From: Rahnella aquatilis CIP 78.65 = ATCC 33071
Lineage (GTDB): Bacteria > Pseudomonadota > Gammaproteobacteria > Enterobacterales > Enterobacteriaceae
Assembly: GCF_000241955.1 (NCBI RefSeq)
Contig: NC_016818.1
Span: forward strand, 4,154,001 to 4,218,000
DNA: 64,000 nt
Direction: 5' to 3'
The translations under genes and the position numbers were made by a program. Within the stretch, counting starts at the first letter, position 1, and each line of letters begins with the position of its first letter. Of the stretch, positions 1 through 9,334 are shown piece after piece. The notes under the pieces were generated by a model. It had not been told where the DNA came from and made no database searches. It worked only from the letters and a program-made list of their open reading frames with translations.

Positions 1-80
1 TGTAGCAGTGCCAGAAAGCACTGCCAGTCCTCATTGCCTTGTTGGGAAAGAGCAGGGTCAGTGATGGGTCGTTGAGTCAT
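1..80 (-). CDS. trpR: Trp operon repressor, N-terminal fragment (cut by window edge)
   Basis: The minus strand opens with an ATG at 80 and reads MTQRPITDPALSQQG followed by NEDWQCFLALL, which matches the start of enterobacterial TrpR (a short variable N-terminus, then the xxxW-x-xF-x-x-LL start of helix A). Only 26 codons lie in the window, so the helix-turn-helix is not visible. TrpR is the tryptophan-sensing dimer that represses trp, aroH and itself. It lies downstream of slt on the same strand, as in E. coli, and a trp operator sits just upstream of the start, supporting the identification. The ribosome binding site is weak. Confidence 0.88.
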   Translation of the reverse strand, partial: MTQRPITDPALSQQGNEDWQCFLALL

Positions 81-92
81 GAGTGGGCTGCC

Positions 93-110
93 ATACTATT
101 AAACTAGTAC
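93..110 (-). promoter_or_regulatory. trp operator of trpR (TrpR autoregulation site)
   Basis: On the minus strand this 18-bp site reads GTACTAGTTTAATAGTAT, an imperfect palindrome of the TrpR half-site CTAGT/ACTAG type. It lies 12 bp before the trpR ATG and after an ACGTTTATGATA stretch resembling the E. coli trpR promoter. The left half is a perfect GTACTAGT; the right half departs from it. Family knowledge: TrpR represses its own gene through such a site. Confidence 0.75.
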
Positions 111-136
111 AGCAGCTTATCATAAACGTTCCAGGA

Positions 137-2065
137 TCAGTAACGCCTCTGCCATTCGGCATCCGTCAAAATTTTGGCCGGTTGATGTAAAAAATAGCGA
201 TAAAACGCATCATATGCCAACACATTTTTAACATATCGGCGAGTTTCGGAGAAAGGGATACTCTCAATGAACGCGACCGAATCCACCCTGCCCGCACTGT
301 TACCCAGCCAGGTATTCACACGGGAAGGTCCGGCGTTGTAGGCGGCGCTGGATAAAATACGGTTGCGGCCAAACATCTGATAGACGTATTCCAGATAGCT
401 GGTGCCGATCGTGATGTTCATTTGCGGATCCAGCAACTGAGCCGGATTGCTGTAGCCCTGCAAACCAAACATGTCCACAGTATGCTGCGCTGTCGCAGGC
501 ATTACCTGCATCAGACCTGACGCCCCTACCGGCGAACGGGCTTTCGGGTTCCATGCGCTTTCCTGACGGGCAATCGCCATTGCGTAGCTTTGCGTGATGC
601 CCTTGTCATTAGTGGCACGGCGGAATTCATCGGGCCAGGCCAGCGGGAAACGTTCTTCGAGATAATCCCAAAGCTTGCCGGTAATGGTCGCCTGCACGCT
701 GAGATCGGGCCATTTCTGCTCAAAAGCGTAACGCGCCAGTGCCGACTGCTGAGATTCAGAACGACTGCTGACCAGATAGCTCCATTCAGTGCGTGCAAGA
801 TTGTCCATCTGCCAGTACATCAGTTCACGAACGCGGGCGACTTCCGGCAATTTCGCCATGCTGGCATCAGGCTTCGCAGCCACAGAAATTTGCATCGGAT
901 AAGCAACATTCAGCTTTTGTGCCGCAGCCATCGGATAGAATCCGCGCCCCTTCATTAATGTGCGCAGCATCGCTTCACCCTGTGAGCGCTGACCGTTGTC
1001 GATCATGACTGACGCACGCCAGTACTGCCATTCATCTTCCTGCAGGGCATCCGGCGGCAAACGATCCAGCCACTGTCTCAGGCCCTGACGATCACCAGCG
1101 GCCAGTGCCATACGGATGCGACGTTCCACCAGCGTGGTGGAATGGCTGCGCAGAATGACGTTATCGCGCCATGCCGCCTGTTCCGGTGTGGCGTCGCTGC
1201 CCATATAGCGCCAGGCGACGGCTTCTTCCAGATCCAGACGTTCGCTGTCACTCATCTTTTGCAGACGCACAAGAACCGGGATCATCGAACGGGCATTTTC
1301 AGCATCATCACGGGCGATACGCGCAAAGGTAATACTGGTGGCATTGCGGGTAAAATCAGTCGGCCCGACGCTGCGCGCAAAGCTTTCGATGGTATTCGGG
1401 TTATTTTGTAAATCCAGCAGCGCATCGCGCATAGTCTGGTAATCCGGCGGTAACTGCTTCGCCAGGAAGTTCACCAGATTCGTATTGCCGGTTTTCATCG
1501 CCAGACCGATGCGTTGCAGCGTGGTCAATGCGGTCTGATTACCTGCGCCCTGCCAGACGGAGAACAGTTTGTCGCAGGTATTCGGCAACGAGGTGCCGGT
1601 CAACCAGATATCTTTCGCGCCATCAAAGGCTGCTTTCTGATCGCCGGTGGCCCATTTGGCATAATAGTAGTTGCAACGTGCAGCGACCGGTTTCGGCGGC
1701 TGCGGGCTGAAAGACAGCAAACTGTTCCAGTCCTGTCGACGCGCCAGTTCATTGACAAAGCGGGCCGGCAGGGAGCGCGCCGGCGGCAATGTCGGGTTCG
1801 CTTTTACAAACGCATTAACCTGCGCCGGCGTCGCGTCGCCCAGTTCCTGCGTCAGTTGCCGGTATTCCAGATAAGGATAAAGCGGATAATCTTCCAGCGT
1901 GGGCATCAACTCGCTGACAACATCCATCTGATTATTATCCCACGCCTGTTTAATCTGCATATAGTGCTGGCGTTGCGCGTCCAGCGAGTCAGCTTTCGCC
2001 ACGCCCGATACTGTTACCAGCAACACGCTCATTGCCAGAGAGTGCCATTTGTCCACCTTGACCAT
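137..2065 (-). CDS. slt: Soluble lytic murein transglycosylase (Slt70)
   Basis: Periplasmic exolytic transglycosylase that cleaves peptidoglycan MurNAc-GlcNAc bonds to give 1,6-anhydro muropeptides. From the ATG at 2065 it is 642 residues, close to E. coli Slt (645). A signal peptide (VKVDKWHSLAMSVLL...VAKA) is followed by a long alpha-superhelical region and a C-terminal lysozyme-like SLT domain. The catalytic glutamate is E502 in IARQESAWNP, followed by GASGLMQVMPATA and later SSAAYNAGPSRV. A GTG six codons upstream (2083) is an alternative start, but the AGGATAAAGG stretch is a good Shine-Dalgarno for the ATG. It sits upstream of trpR as in E. coli, but here is separated from ettA by two accessory genes. 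Confidence 0.96.
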   Translation of the reverse strand: MVKVDKWHSLAMSVLLVTVSGVAKADSLDAQRQHYMQIKQAWDNNQMDVVSELMPTLEDYPLYPYLEYRQLTQELGDATPAQVNAFVKANPTLPPARSLPARFVNELARRQDWNSLLSFSPQPPKPVAARCNYYYAKWATGDQKAAFDGAKDIWLTGTSLPNTCDKLFSVWQGAGNQTALTTLQRIGLAMKTGNTNLVNFLAKQLPPDYQTMRDALLDLQNNPNTIESFARSVGPTDFTRNATSITFARIARDDAENARSMIPVLVRLQKMSDSERLDLEEAVAWRYMGSDATPEQAAWRDNVILRSHSTTLVERRIRMALAAGDRQGLRQWLDRLPPDALQEDEWQYWRASVMIDNGQRSQGEAMLRTLMKGRGFYPMAAAQKLNVAYPMQISVAAKPDASMAKLPEVARVRELMYWQMDNLARTEWSYLVSSRSESQQSALARYAFEQKWPDLSVQATITGKLWDYLEERFPLAWPDEFRRATNDKGITQSYAMAIARQESAWNPKARSPVGASGLMQVMPATAQHTVDMFGLQGYSNPAQLLDPQMNITIGTSYLEYVYQMFGRNRILSSAAYNAGPSRVNTWLGNSAGRVDSVAFIESIPFSETRRYVKNVLAYDAFYRYFLHQPAKILTDAEWQRRY

Positions 2066-2650
2066 ACTTACCTTTATCCTCACGGGTTGTGCCGAAACTG
2101 TTTTGCATTCTGTAGACAGCCACTACGCTAATCGATTCATTTTTAAAATTGAAGCGATGCGGGGACAGCATCACAAACTTTACACAGTGTGGTGCAAGCG
2201 GCGGACAGTTACCAGACAGCGGCAGATCTATTTTCTGTCACAGAACGTAGCGGCGGGAATAATTTCTCAGGGTTTAATATCCGCAATTAAGTAGCGGGTA
2301 TTATGGTGTAAGATGCCAATAGATAGCACCCTTACAATTTCAATCTAAATAACCACACTGACAAAACTAAAGCTTATTTACCTCAATTTACGGAGATATT
2401 TAATTCCTAAACAAAACCTAAATGAAACGTAATTAATACCGAAATTCCTAAATCATGCATTTCCTTGTTTTATATACATAAAAATTATTATCATGGATAC
2501 AAAAAAGTATTTATTAGCTCAGATCAAACTTATTTCCGGATAAATAATTATGATCACACCCTATCGTAAAATTGTTTTTTGATATTCGCTATTTCGCCGT
2601 CAGGATTGAAATATTAATAGCAGTTCAGTTCATCGCTTATGGAAAAGTAT
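2066..2650. other. Intergenic control region between slt and the P-type ATPase
   Basis: 585 bp between divergent genes, with no convincing reading frame. The half next to the ATPase (about 2290-2650) is very AT-rich and could be a long 5' leader. At 2408-2424 the minus strand reads CATTTA-N5-TGTTTA, close to the PhoP box (T/G)GTTTA-N5-(T/G)GTTTA. This is a weak candidate because one hexamer deviates. No terminator or riboswitch fold was recognised by eye. Confidence 0.4.
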
Positions 2651-5389
2651 ATGACTCACTCAACTTCATCTGTAAAAACCAATGCCAGCCCTTCTTCTTC
2701 TGCCGCGCCAGAAAACAAAAACTGGTATCAGATTAGTGGTAACGACGCCCTGCAGCGTCTGGGAACCGGCGAAAATGGCCTGACCCGGCACGATGCCAGC
2801 GAGCGTCTGAAGAAATATGGCCCGAACGCCTTACCGGAAAAAGCCGCCAAAAGCGCACTGATGCGTTTTCTGGCACACTTCAATGATGTCCTGATTTATA
2901 TCCTGCTCGCGGCTGCCATCGTGACCGGTGCCATGGGACACTGGGTCGATACGCTGGTGATTCTGGGCGTGGCCGTCATCAATGCGCTGATTGGTTTTTT
3001 GCAGGAAAACAGCGCCGAGAAATCGCTGAAAAGCATTCAGAATATGCTGTCAAGTCAGGCCGTTGTCATGCGTGACGGACAGGTACAAACCATCAATGCT
3101 GATCAGCTGGTGCCCGGCGATATCGTGCAGTTGCGCCCGGGTGACAAAATCCCGGCGGACTTGCGTATCATCAGCGCGCATAACCTACAGGTCGAAGAAG
3201 CCATTCTGACCGGCGAATCTACCGTGGTGGTCAAAAACGCCCAGATCATTAACGGTGAAGTCATGATCGGCGACCGCCATAACCTGTTGTTCTCCGGCAC
3301 CATGATCAGCGGCGGTACCGCGACAGGTGTGGTTTATGCCACCGGTAAAGACACGGAGCTGGGCCACATCAATCAGATGATGTCGTCGATTACGCCACAG
3401 CGCACACCGCTGTTGCAGCAAATCGACAAACTGGGCAAAGGCATTTTTGCCCTGATTCTCCTGATGATGGCGTTCCTGTTTGTTTTCGCCTTCATCTTGC
3501 GCGACATGCCGCTGGGAGAACTGCTGCTGTCGCTGATTAGCCTGGCCGTGGCCTCCGTGCCGGAAGGTTTGCCGGCAATTATTTCCATTATCCTTTCTCT
3601 CGGCGTGCAGTCGATGGCGCGTAATCACGCCATTATCCGTAAGCTGCCGACGGTCGAAACACTCGGCTCAATGACAGTTATCTGCTCGGATAAAACCGGC
3701 ACGCTGACCATGAATGAAATGACCGTGAAAGCCGTCATTCTGGCAGACCGTGCTTATCAGGTCGAAGGCGAAAGCTATCAGCCAAAAGGCCGGATCGTTG
3801 ATGCACAAACACAGAAACAGATTGATGTCATCAATACCCCTGTACTCAACACCTTCATCACCGCCGTGGATTTATGTAACGACAGCCAGCTGATGCAGGA
3901 CGATAAAGGCCACTGGGGCATAACCGGCGGCCCGACTTCCGGCGCGCTGAAAGTGCTGGCAGCAAAGTCAAACCTGAATACCGGTAAAGTCGAACCGCTG
4001 GATAAAATTCCGTTCGATTCCAAACATAAATACATGTCCACGTTGCAACGCATCAACGGCAAAACCCGGTTGTTCGTGACCGGCGCACCGGACGTACTGT
4101 TCTCTTTAGCCTCGTTTGAACTGACCGAAAACGGCGTACAGCCTTTCCGCCGTGAATACTGGGAAGAAGAGATGGCGCGCTATGCCCGTCAGGGTCTGCG
4201 CATGGTGGCTGCGGCACTGAAAGATGAGCCTGAAATCGACGGCGACCTGAACCACAATCATTTGCAAGAAGGTCTGATTTTTGCCGGTATCGCCGGCATG
4301 ATGGATCCGCCGCGCCCGGAAGCGATTGACGCCATTGCCCAGTGCCAGCAGGCCGGGATCCGCGTGAAGATGATCACCGGCGACCATCAGGAAACCGCGA
4401 TGGCCATCGGCAAAATGTTAGGGATTGGCAACAGCAGTGATTCCATCACCGGTTACCAGCTCGAGCATATGGATGATGCCGAACTGGCCGCTGCCGCCAG
4501 CCAGTATGATATTTTCGCCCGTACCAGCCCTGAGCATAAATTACGTCTGGTGAAAGCATTACAGGATACCGGCGAAGTGGTCGGGATGACCGGCGACGGA
4601 GTCAACGATGCGCCCGCGCTGAAACAGGCTGATGTCGGTATCGCCATGGGCATTAAAGGCACCGAAGTGACCAAAGAAGCCGCTGACATGGTGCTGACCG
4701 ATGATAACTTCGCGACCATCGCCAGCGCGGTCAGGGAAGGTCGTCGCGTTTACGACAATCTCAAGAAAACCATTCTGTTTATTCTGCCGACCAACCTTGC
4801 GCAGGGGCTGCTGATTATCCTGGCGATTCTGGCCGGTGCGGTTATCCCGCTGACGCCGGTTCAGATCTTATGGATGAACATGGCGACGTCAACCACGCTG
4901 TCCTTCGGTCTGGCCTTTGAGCCGGGTGAGAAAGGTATGATGAGCCGCCGTCCGCGCGCACCGGGTCAGCACGTTCTCGACCTGCATGCTGTCTGGCGTA
5001 TCGCCTTCGTGGGTATTCTGATTGCCTGCAGTGCCTTTGTGCTGGAAGCCTGGATGCAACCCCGTGGCTACAGCAGCGATTTGATCCGCACCGTGCTGTT
5101 ACAGACGCTGGTCACCGCGCAGTGGGTATATATGTTTAACTGCCGCGTAATGGACCGTTTCCCGCTGACGCGCGAAGTGTTCGTCAATAAAGGTTTATGG
5201 ATTGTATCCGGTGTCTTACTGCTCCTGCAGCTGGCGCTGATTTATCTGCCAGTCATGAACCAGCTGTTCGGTACCGTGCCGATGCCGCTGAAATTCTGGG
5301 GTATCACGCTGTTAGTCGGCGCGATGATCTTCGTGATTGTCGAAATCGAGAAATGGCTGGTTAACCGCTTCATCCGTAAGAAAGTTTGA
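2651..5389 (+). CDS. Cation-transporting P-type ATPase, type II
   Basis: 912-residue inner-membrane pump. Visible P-type landmarks are T187GES (actuator), VPEGLP in M4 with E305, the phosphorylated aspartate D347 in CSDKTGTLT, and the hinge [13 protein letters not shown] with D649. The PEGLP loop and PTVETLG...CSDKTGTLT context place it with type II (SERCA/PMR1/ENA-like) pumps, not with MgtA/MgtB, which have PEMLP. Aligned by eye with SERCA Ca2+ ligands, E309, N768, N796 and T799 are kept (E305, N715, N743, T746), while E771 is Q718 and D800 is S747. The substrate is therefore uncertain and may be monovalent. The ATG at 2651 has GGAAAAG just upstream; an ATG four codons earlier has no ribosome site. 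It lies between slt and ettA, which are adjacent in E. coli. Confidence 0.88.
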   Translation: MTHSTSSVKTNASPSSSAAPENKNWYQISGNDALQRLGTGENGLTRHDASERLKKYGPNALPEKAAKSALMRFLAHFNDVLIYILLAAAIVTGAMGHWVDTLVILGVAVINALIGFLQENSAEKSLKSIQNMLSSQAVVMRDGQVQTINADQLVPGDIVQLRPGDKIPADLRIISAHNLQVEEAILTGESTVVVKNAQIINGEVMIGDRHNLLFSGTMISGGTATGVVYATGKDTELGHINQMMSSITPQRTPLLQQIDKLGKGIFALILLMMAFLFVFAFILRDMPLGELLLSLISLAVASVPEGLPAIISIILSLGVQSMARNHAIIRKLPTVETLGSMTVICSDKTGTLTMNEMTVKAVILADRAYQVEGESYQPKGRIVDAQTQKQIDVINTPVLNTFITAVDLCNDSQLMQDDKGHWGITGGPTSGALKVLAAKSNLNTGKVEPLDKIPFDSKHKYMSTLQRINGKTRLFVTGAPDVLFSLASFELTENGVQPFRREYWEEEMARYARQGLRMVAAALKDEPEIDGDLNHNHLQEGLIFAGIAGMMDPPRPEAIDAIAQCQQAGIRVKMITGDHQETAMAIGKMLGIGNSSDSITGYQLEHMDDAELAAAASQYDIFARTSPEHKLRLVKALQDTGEVVGMTGDGVNDAPALKQADVGIAMGIKGTEVTKEAADMVLTDDNFATIASAVREGRRVYDNLKKTILFILPTNLAQGLLIILAILAGAVIPLTPVQILWMNMATSTTLSFGLAFEPGEKGMMSRRPRAPGQHVLDLHAVWRIAFVGILIACSAFVLEAWMQPRGYSSDLIRTVLLQTLVTAQWVYMFNCRVMDRFPLTREVFVNKGLWIVSGVLLLLQLALIYLPVMNQLFGTVPMPLKFWGITLLVGAMIFVIVEIEKWLVNRFIRKKV

Positions 5390-5403
5390 CGATTTAATCT
5401 GAT

Positions 5404-5434
5404 GCCGGGTTACCTTCTGTAGCCCGGCGTTTTA
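5404..5434 (+). terminator. Intrinsic terminator after the P-type ATPase
   Basis: GCCGGGTTAC pairs with GTAGCCCGGC (one G-T pair) around a five-base loop, followed by GTTTT. It begins 15 bp after the ATPase stop, so the ATPase is probably transcribed alone. Confidence 0.75.
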
Positions 5435-5710
5435 CGATAAAAAACGTCACAATTCTGAAACTTTAGTCTTTCCCGCACTCAATTCGTCTCAAAGATCTCA
5501 CAAAACGTCCCAAAGCCCATTTTGCTGATTTACATCAATTCCTTACCCCCTTATTACTCTCTCCAGGGGTATCCCTTTTCACAGCAATGCCCGTTTTGCC
5601 AGTGACCGGCAATTTTTACGGGAATGCCCTATCGCTACACGATCAGTTTCATAAAAACGAGCTCTCTGGCTGTTTGCAGCCAAACAGAGGCCAACAGACA
5701 GGTAAACACA

Positions 5711-6391
5711 ATGTCATCGCTCATTGTAGATAAATGCTATTACACACAGCTGGCATTGCATTCGCTATTGCAATTAAACGGACAAAACCAGAAAGACATT
5801 CTTTCGCTCAAGGACATCAACGAACTGCAAGCGACATGCAATTCCCTGACGCCTGAAATCATCTTCGTGAATGAAGATTGCTTTACGTCTGATGCACAAT
5901 CAGGTCACGCCCTGCGGAAAGTGATCGACGCGCATCCCGGCACGCTTTTCTTTATTTTTATTTCCAAAGAAAATCTGAATTATCAGAACTATGTGCCGAT
6001 CCGTAAAAACATCATTATTTTGTCCAAATCCATCAGGACAACCACGATTTATCAGCTGATCGCCCATAACCTGTTGCTGTCGCGCTCGGCAGAAGTGGAA
6101 CAATTGCTGGATCTCACACCGGTCAGCCTGAGCCGGACTGAATCCAGTATCCTGAAAATGTGGATGTCGGGGCTGAACACGCAAAACATTTCCCAGCACC
6201 TGAATATCAAGCAAAAAACGGTGGCGTCACACAAAGGAAATATCAAGCGTAAAGTGAAAACTCAAAATAAACAGGCTATTTATCATGTTGTTAAACTCAC
6301 CGATATTCTGACGTCCGGAATGTTTGTCGGCCGCACTCAGCCACTGCGCCCGACCAGCGAACCGGATGAATTCAGCGTTCCGTTCGGCTGA
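5711..6391 (+). CDS. LuxR-type regulator with a degenerate receiver domain
   Basis: 226-residue regulator. The C-terminal third is a LuxR/FixJ helix-turn-helix (LSRTESSILKMWMSG, NTQNISQHL, IKQKTVASHKGNIKRKV). The N-terminal part (about residues 1-120) resembles a response-regulator receiver: LIVDKCYY, then a strand IIFVNED where the phospho-acceptor aspartate should be, then LSKS holding the usual lysine. Asparagine replaces aspartate at the acceptor strand, so phosphorylation is unlikely. This is the pattern of auxiliary regulators such as RcsA, BglJ and MatA/EcpR, which often pair with RcsB; the pairing here is inference. The start at 5711 has AGG eight bases upstream; an earlier in-frame ATG (5624) would add 29 unrelated residues. 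No partner or target can be read from the context. Confidence 0.8.
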   Translation: MSSLIVDKCYYTQLALHSLLQLNGQNQKDILSLKDINELQATCNSLTPEIIFVNEDCFTSDAQSGHALRKVIDAHPGTLFFIFISKENLNYQNYVPIRKNIIILSKSIRTTTIYQLIAHNLLLSRSAEVEQLLDLTPVSLSRTESSILKMWMSGLNTQNISQHLNIKQKTVASHKGNIKRKVKTQNKQAIYHVVKLTDILTSGMFVGRTQPLRPTSEPDEFSVPFG

Positions 6392-6594
6392 TCTCTCCGC
6401 CCCCGGCTGCCCGCCAGCAACATTCTTGCCTTACTGTGAACCTGATGGTTGGGAACCCGACTGAAACACGCTAAACTTCGCAGTCGGAACCCTTATCAGT
6501 CATGCCGCAGTCAGGCGGGGCTGGCTTTAATTTGTCGCAGCGCCTGCCCTTCGCAGACAGCGCGCGGCCCGCAGAGAAAGAGGCTCAAAACAAC

Positions 6595-8262
6595 GTGGCT
6601 CAATACGTATATTCCATGCATCGCCTCGGCAAAATCGTTCCGCCGAAGCGTCATATTCTTAAGAACATCTCCCTGAGTTTCTTCCCTGGCGCCAAAATCG
6701 GTGTTCTGGGTCTGAACGGTTCAGGTAAATCCACCCTGCTGCGCATCATGGCCGGTATCGATACCGACATCGAAGGTGAAGCACGTCCGCAGCCTGATCT
6801 GAAAATCGGTTACCTGCCGCAGGAACCGCAGCTGAACATGGAACACACCGTGCGTGAGTCCGTGGAAGAAGCCGTTTCTGAAGTCGTTGGCGCGTTAAAA
6901 CGTCTCGATGAAGTCTATGCACTGTACGCAGAGCCGGAAGCTGATTTCGATAAACTGGCGGCCGAACAGGGCAAGCTGGAAGAGATCATTCAGGCACACG
7001 ATGGCCACAACCTTAACAGTCAGCTCGAACGTGCCGCCGATGCGCTGCGTCTGCCAGACTGGGATGCGAAAGTCGCAAACCTGTCCGGTGGTGAACGCCG
7101 CCGTGTGGCACTGTGCCGCCTGCTGCTCGAAAAGCCCGACATGCTGCTGCTCGACGAACCGACCAACCACCTGGATGCCGAATCCGTGGCCTGGCTGGAA
7201 CGTTTCCTGCACGACTTCGAAGGCACCGTTGTGGCGATCACCCATGACCGTTACTTCCTCGATAACGTGGCGGGCTGGATCCTCGAACTTGACCGCGGTG
7301 AAGGTATTCCGTGGGAAGGCAACTATTCCACCTGGCTGGAACAGAAAGACGCACGTCTGGCGCAGGAAGCCTCTTCCGAAGCCGCACGCCGTAAGTCTAT
7401 CGAGAAGGAGCTGGAGTGGGTTCGTCAGGGTGCGAAAGGCCGCCAGTCTAAAGGCAAGGCCCGTCTGGCACGCTTTGAAGAGCTGAACAACACCGAATAC
7501 CAGAAACGTAACGAAACCAACGAACTGTTCATTCCACCGGGTCCGCGCCTGGGTGACAAAGTTGTCGAGGTGAAAAACCTGAGCAAGTCTTACGGCGATC
7601 GCGTCCTGATCGACGACCTGTCCTTCTCCGTACCGAAAGGCGCGATCGTCGGGATTATCGGCCCGAACGGCGCCGGTAAATCCACGCTGTTTCGTATGAT
7701 GTCAGGTCAGGAAGAAGCCAACAGCGGCACCATCGAGCTGGGCGATACCGTGAAACTGGCGTCTGTGGATCAGTTCCGTGATTCCATGGATAACAGCAAA
7801 ACCGTATGGGAAGAAGTGTCCGGTGGTCAGGACATCATGCGCATCGGCACCACCGAAATGCCAAGCCGCGCCTATGTGGGCCGCTTCAACTTCAAAGGTG
7901 TTGATCAGGGCAAACGCGTTGGCGAACTGTCCGGTGGTGAACGTGGCCGTCTGCATCTGGCAAAACTGTTGCAGGTTGGCGGTAACATGTTGCTGCTCGA
8001 TGAACCAACCAATGACCTCGACATCGAAACCCTGCGCGCACTGGAAAACGCCTTGCTGGAGTTCCCGGGCTGCGCGATGGTCATTTCCCATGACCGCTGG
8101 TTCCTCGACCGTATCGCGACCCACATCCTCGATTATCAGGATGAAGGTAAAGTTGAATTCTTCGAAGGTAACTTCACCGAGTACGAAGAATACAAAAAAC
8201 GGACTTTAGGTGCCGAAGCGTTAGAGCCGAAGCGCATCAAGTACAAAAAGATGATCAAATAA
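6595..8262 (+). CDS. ettA: Energy-dependent translational throttle protein EttA (ABC-F)
   Basis: 555-residue cytosolic ABC-F ATPase, the same length as E. coli EttA. It binds the ribosomal E site and gates entry into elongation according to ATP/ADP ratio. Two ABC modules are visible: Walker [10 protein letters not shown] (K45) and GPNGAGKST (K362), signatures LSGGERRRV and LSGGERGRL, and Walker [13 protein letters not shown] and [12 protein letters not shown]. The inter-domain linker with the Lys/Arg-rich P-site tRNA interaction motif lies at about residues 245-325. The start is a GTG at 6595 ([10 protein letters not shown], matching E. coli MAQFVYTMHR) with AAAGAGG upstream; the open frame continues upstream but adds no conserved sequence. 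Confidence 0.97.
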   Translation: MAQYVYSMHRLGKIVPPKRHILKNISLSFFPGAKIGVLGLNGSGKSTLLRIMAGIDTDIEGEARPQPDLKIGYLPQEPQLNMEHTVRESVEEAVSEVVGALKRLDEVYALYAEPEADFDKLAAEQGKLEEIIQAHDGHNLNSQLERAADALRLPDWDAKVANLSGGERRRVALCRLLLEKPDMLLLDEPTNHLDAESVAWLERFLHDFEGTVVAITHDRYFLDNVAGWILELDRGEGIPWEGNYSTWLEQKDARLAQEASSEAARRKSIEKELEWVRQGAKGRQSKGKARLARFEELNNTEYQKRNETNELFIPPGPRLGDKVVEVKNLSKSYGDRVLIDDLSFSVPKGAIVGIIGPNGAGKSTLFRMMSGQEEANSGTIELGDTVKLASVDQFRDSMDNSKTVWEEVSGGQDIMRIGTTEMPSRAYVGRFNFKGVDQGKRVGELSGGERGRLHLAKLLQVGGNMLLLDEPTNDLDIETLRALENALLEFPGCAMVISHDRWFLDRIATHILDYQDEGKVEFFEGNFTEYEEYKKRTLGAEALEPKRIKYKKMIK

Positions 8263-8283
8263 TCGTCTTTTACCTGAATATAA

Positions 8284-8306
8284 GGCCCGGAAACGGGCCT
8301 TTTTTA
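8284..8306 (+). terminator. Intrinsic terminator after ettA
   Basis: GGCCCG-GAAA-CGGGCC stem-loop with a GNRA tetraloop, followed by seven T. It lies 21 bp past the ettA stop, between convergent ettA and the lysR-type gene. Confidence 0.93.
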
Positions 8307-8326
8307 TGCCTTCAATTCACGGAAAT

Positions 8327-9235
8327 CTAACCTGCCAGCGCCTCGCTGTAGCTCTTCGCAAAGCCATATTCTTCCAGCATAAACTCAATAAAACAGGCCA
8401 GTGCCGGAGAATTCAGTTTTCGTCCCGGATAGACCAGGTACAAATCATTCCCTTCCGCTTCCCATTCCGGTAACACCCGCACCAGCGTGCCTTTCGCCAC
8501 TTCGTCATGGCATAAAAATGCCGGTAGCAGCGTGATGCCTGCCCCTGCCAGCGCGCACTCCCGTGCATACAGCAGGTTGTCGGTGGTATGCGCCGAAGGC
8601 AGCAGCCAGCGATGCCAGGTCTCGCCGCGATGCAGTACCCATTCCGACCACGCCCGGTGCGCAATGCAGTGATGCGACGCCAGTTGCTGCGGCGACTCAA
8701 GAGCCGGATGCTGCGCCAGATAGTCCGGTGACGCCAGCAGATAGCGCGGGCTGTGCCCCAGCTCGCGGCCAATCAGCGAGGAATCCTGCGGCTTACCGGT
8801 ACGCAGTGCGATATCAAACCCTTCCTGCACCAGATCCACCAGCGCATCGGAAACTGACACTTCCAGCGACACATCGGGATAACGCTTCTGAAACTCGACG
8901 TTCATACGCGCCAGCAACGTCGCGCCCAGCCCCGCCGGACTGGTGATCCGCAGCCGACCGCTCGGATTATCGCGTAAACGGCGGATCGCCAGTTCTGCCC
9001 GTTCGCTGGCCTGCAGCATTTCCTGACAGTGGATCAGGTAACGTTCACCGGCGAACGTCAGATTCAGTTGCCGCGTCGTGCGGTTAAGCAGGCGCAGACC
9101 GACGGATTTCTCCAGCTGGCTGATGCGATGACTGACGCTGGATTTTGGCAAACCGGCGCGGCTGGCGGCCTGAGTAAAACTGCCGCATTCTGCGACCAGC
9201 GCAAACAGCGCCATATCCTGCAACTGCTTAAACAT
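8327..9235 (-). CDS. LysR-family transcriptional regulator
   Basis: 302 residues, usual LTTR length. The N-terminal winged helix is FTQAASRAGLPKSSVSHRISQLEKSVG, followed by the LLNRTTRQLNLTFAGE stretch; the rest is a type 2 periplasmic-binding-like effector domain with RLRITSP and LDxxVSDALVDLV-type features. It belongs by eye to the CrgA/DmlR-like group. It is transcribed away from the dehydrogenase gene at 9335 with 99 bp between starts, the classic layout of an LTTR and its target. A GAGGTG Shine-Dalgarno precedes the ATG. The effector is unknown. Confidence 0.9.
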   Translation of the reverse strand: MFKQLQDMALFALVAECGSFTQAASRAGLPKSSVSHRISQLEKSVGLRLLNRTTRQLNLTFAGERYLIHCQEMLQASERAELAIRRLRDNPSGRLRITSPAGLGATLLARMNVEFQKRYPDVSLEVSVSDALVDLVQEGFDIALRTGKPQDSSLIGRELGHSPRYLLASPDYLAQHPALESPQQLASHHCIAHRAWSEWVLHRGETWHRWLLPSAHTTDNLLYARECALAGAGITLLPAFLCHDEVAKGTLVRVLPEWEAEGNDLYLVYPGRKLNSPALACFIEFMLEEYGFAKSYSEALAG

Positions 9236-9334
9236 GATTGTTCACCTCAGCCGAACACTTTGTTAGTTATTGTCCATCTTATCAGCTTCTGTCATGAGGA
9301 CTAGACTGTCTGTAAACTTCATGGAGAAATCGAT

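Noticed and set aside
1514..2131. 205-codon plus-strand frame across slt
   Set aside because: Antisense to the well-conserved Slt coding region; Arg/Cys-rich composition typical of mirror frames.
2651..5389. Naming the P-type ATPase MgtA
   Set aside because: Its M4 reads PEGLP, not PEMLP, and the phosphorylation context is type II; the adjacent leader shows no recognisable mgtA riboswitch.
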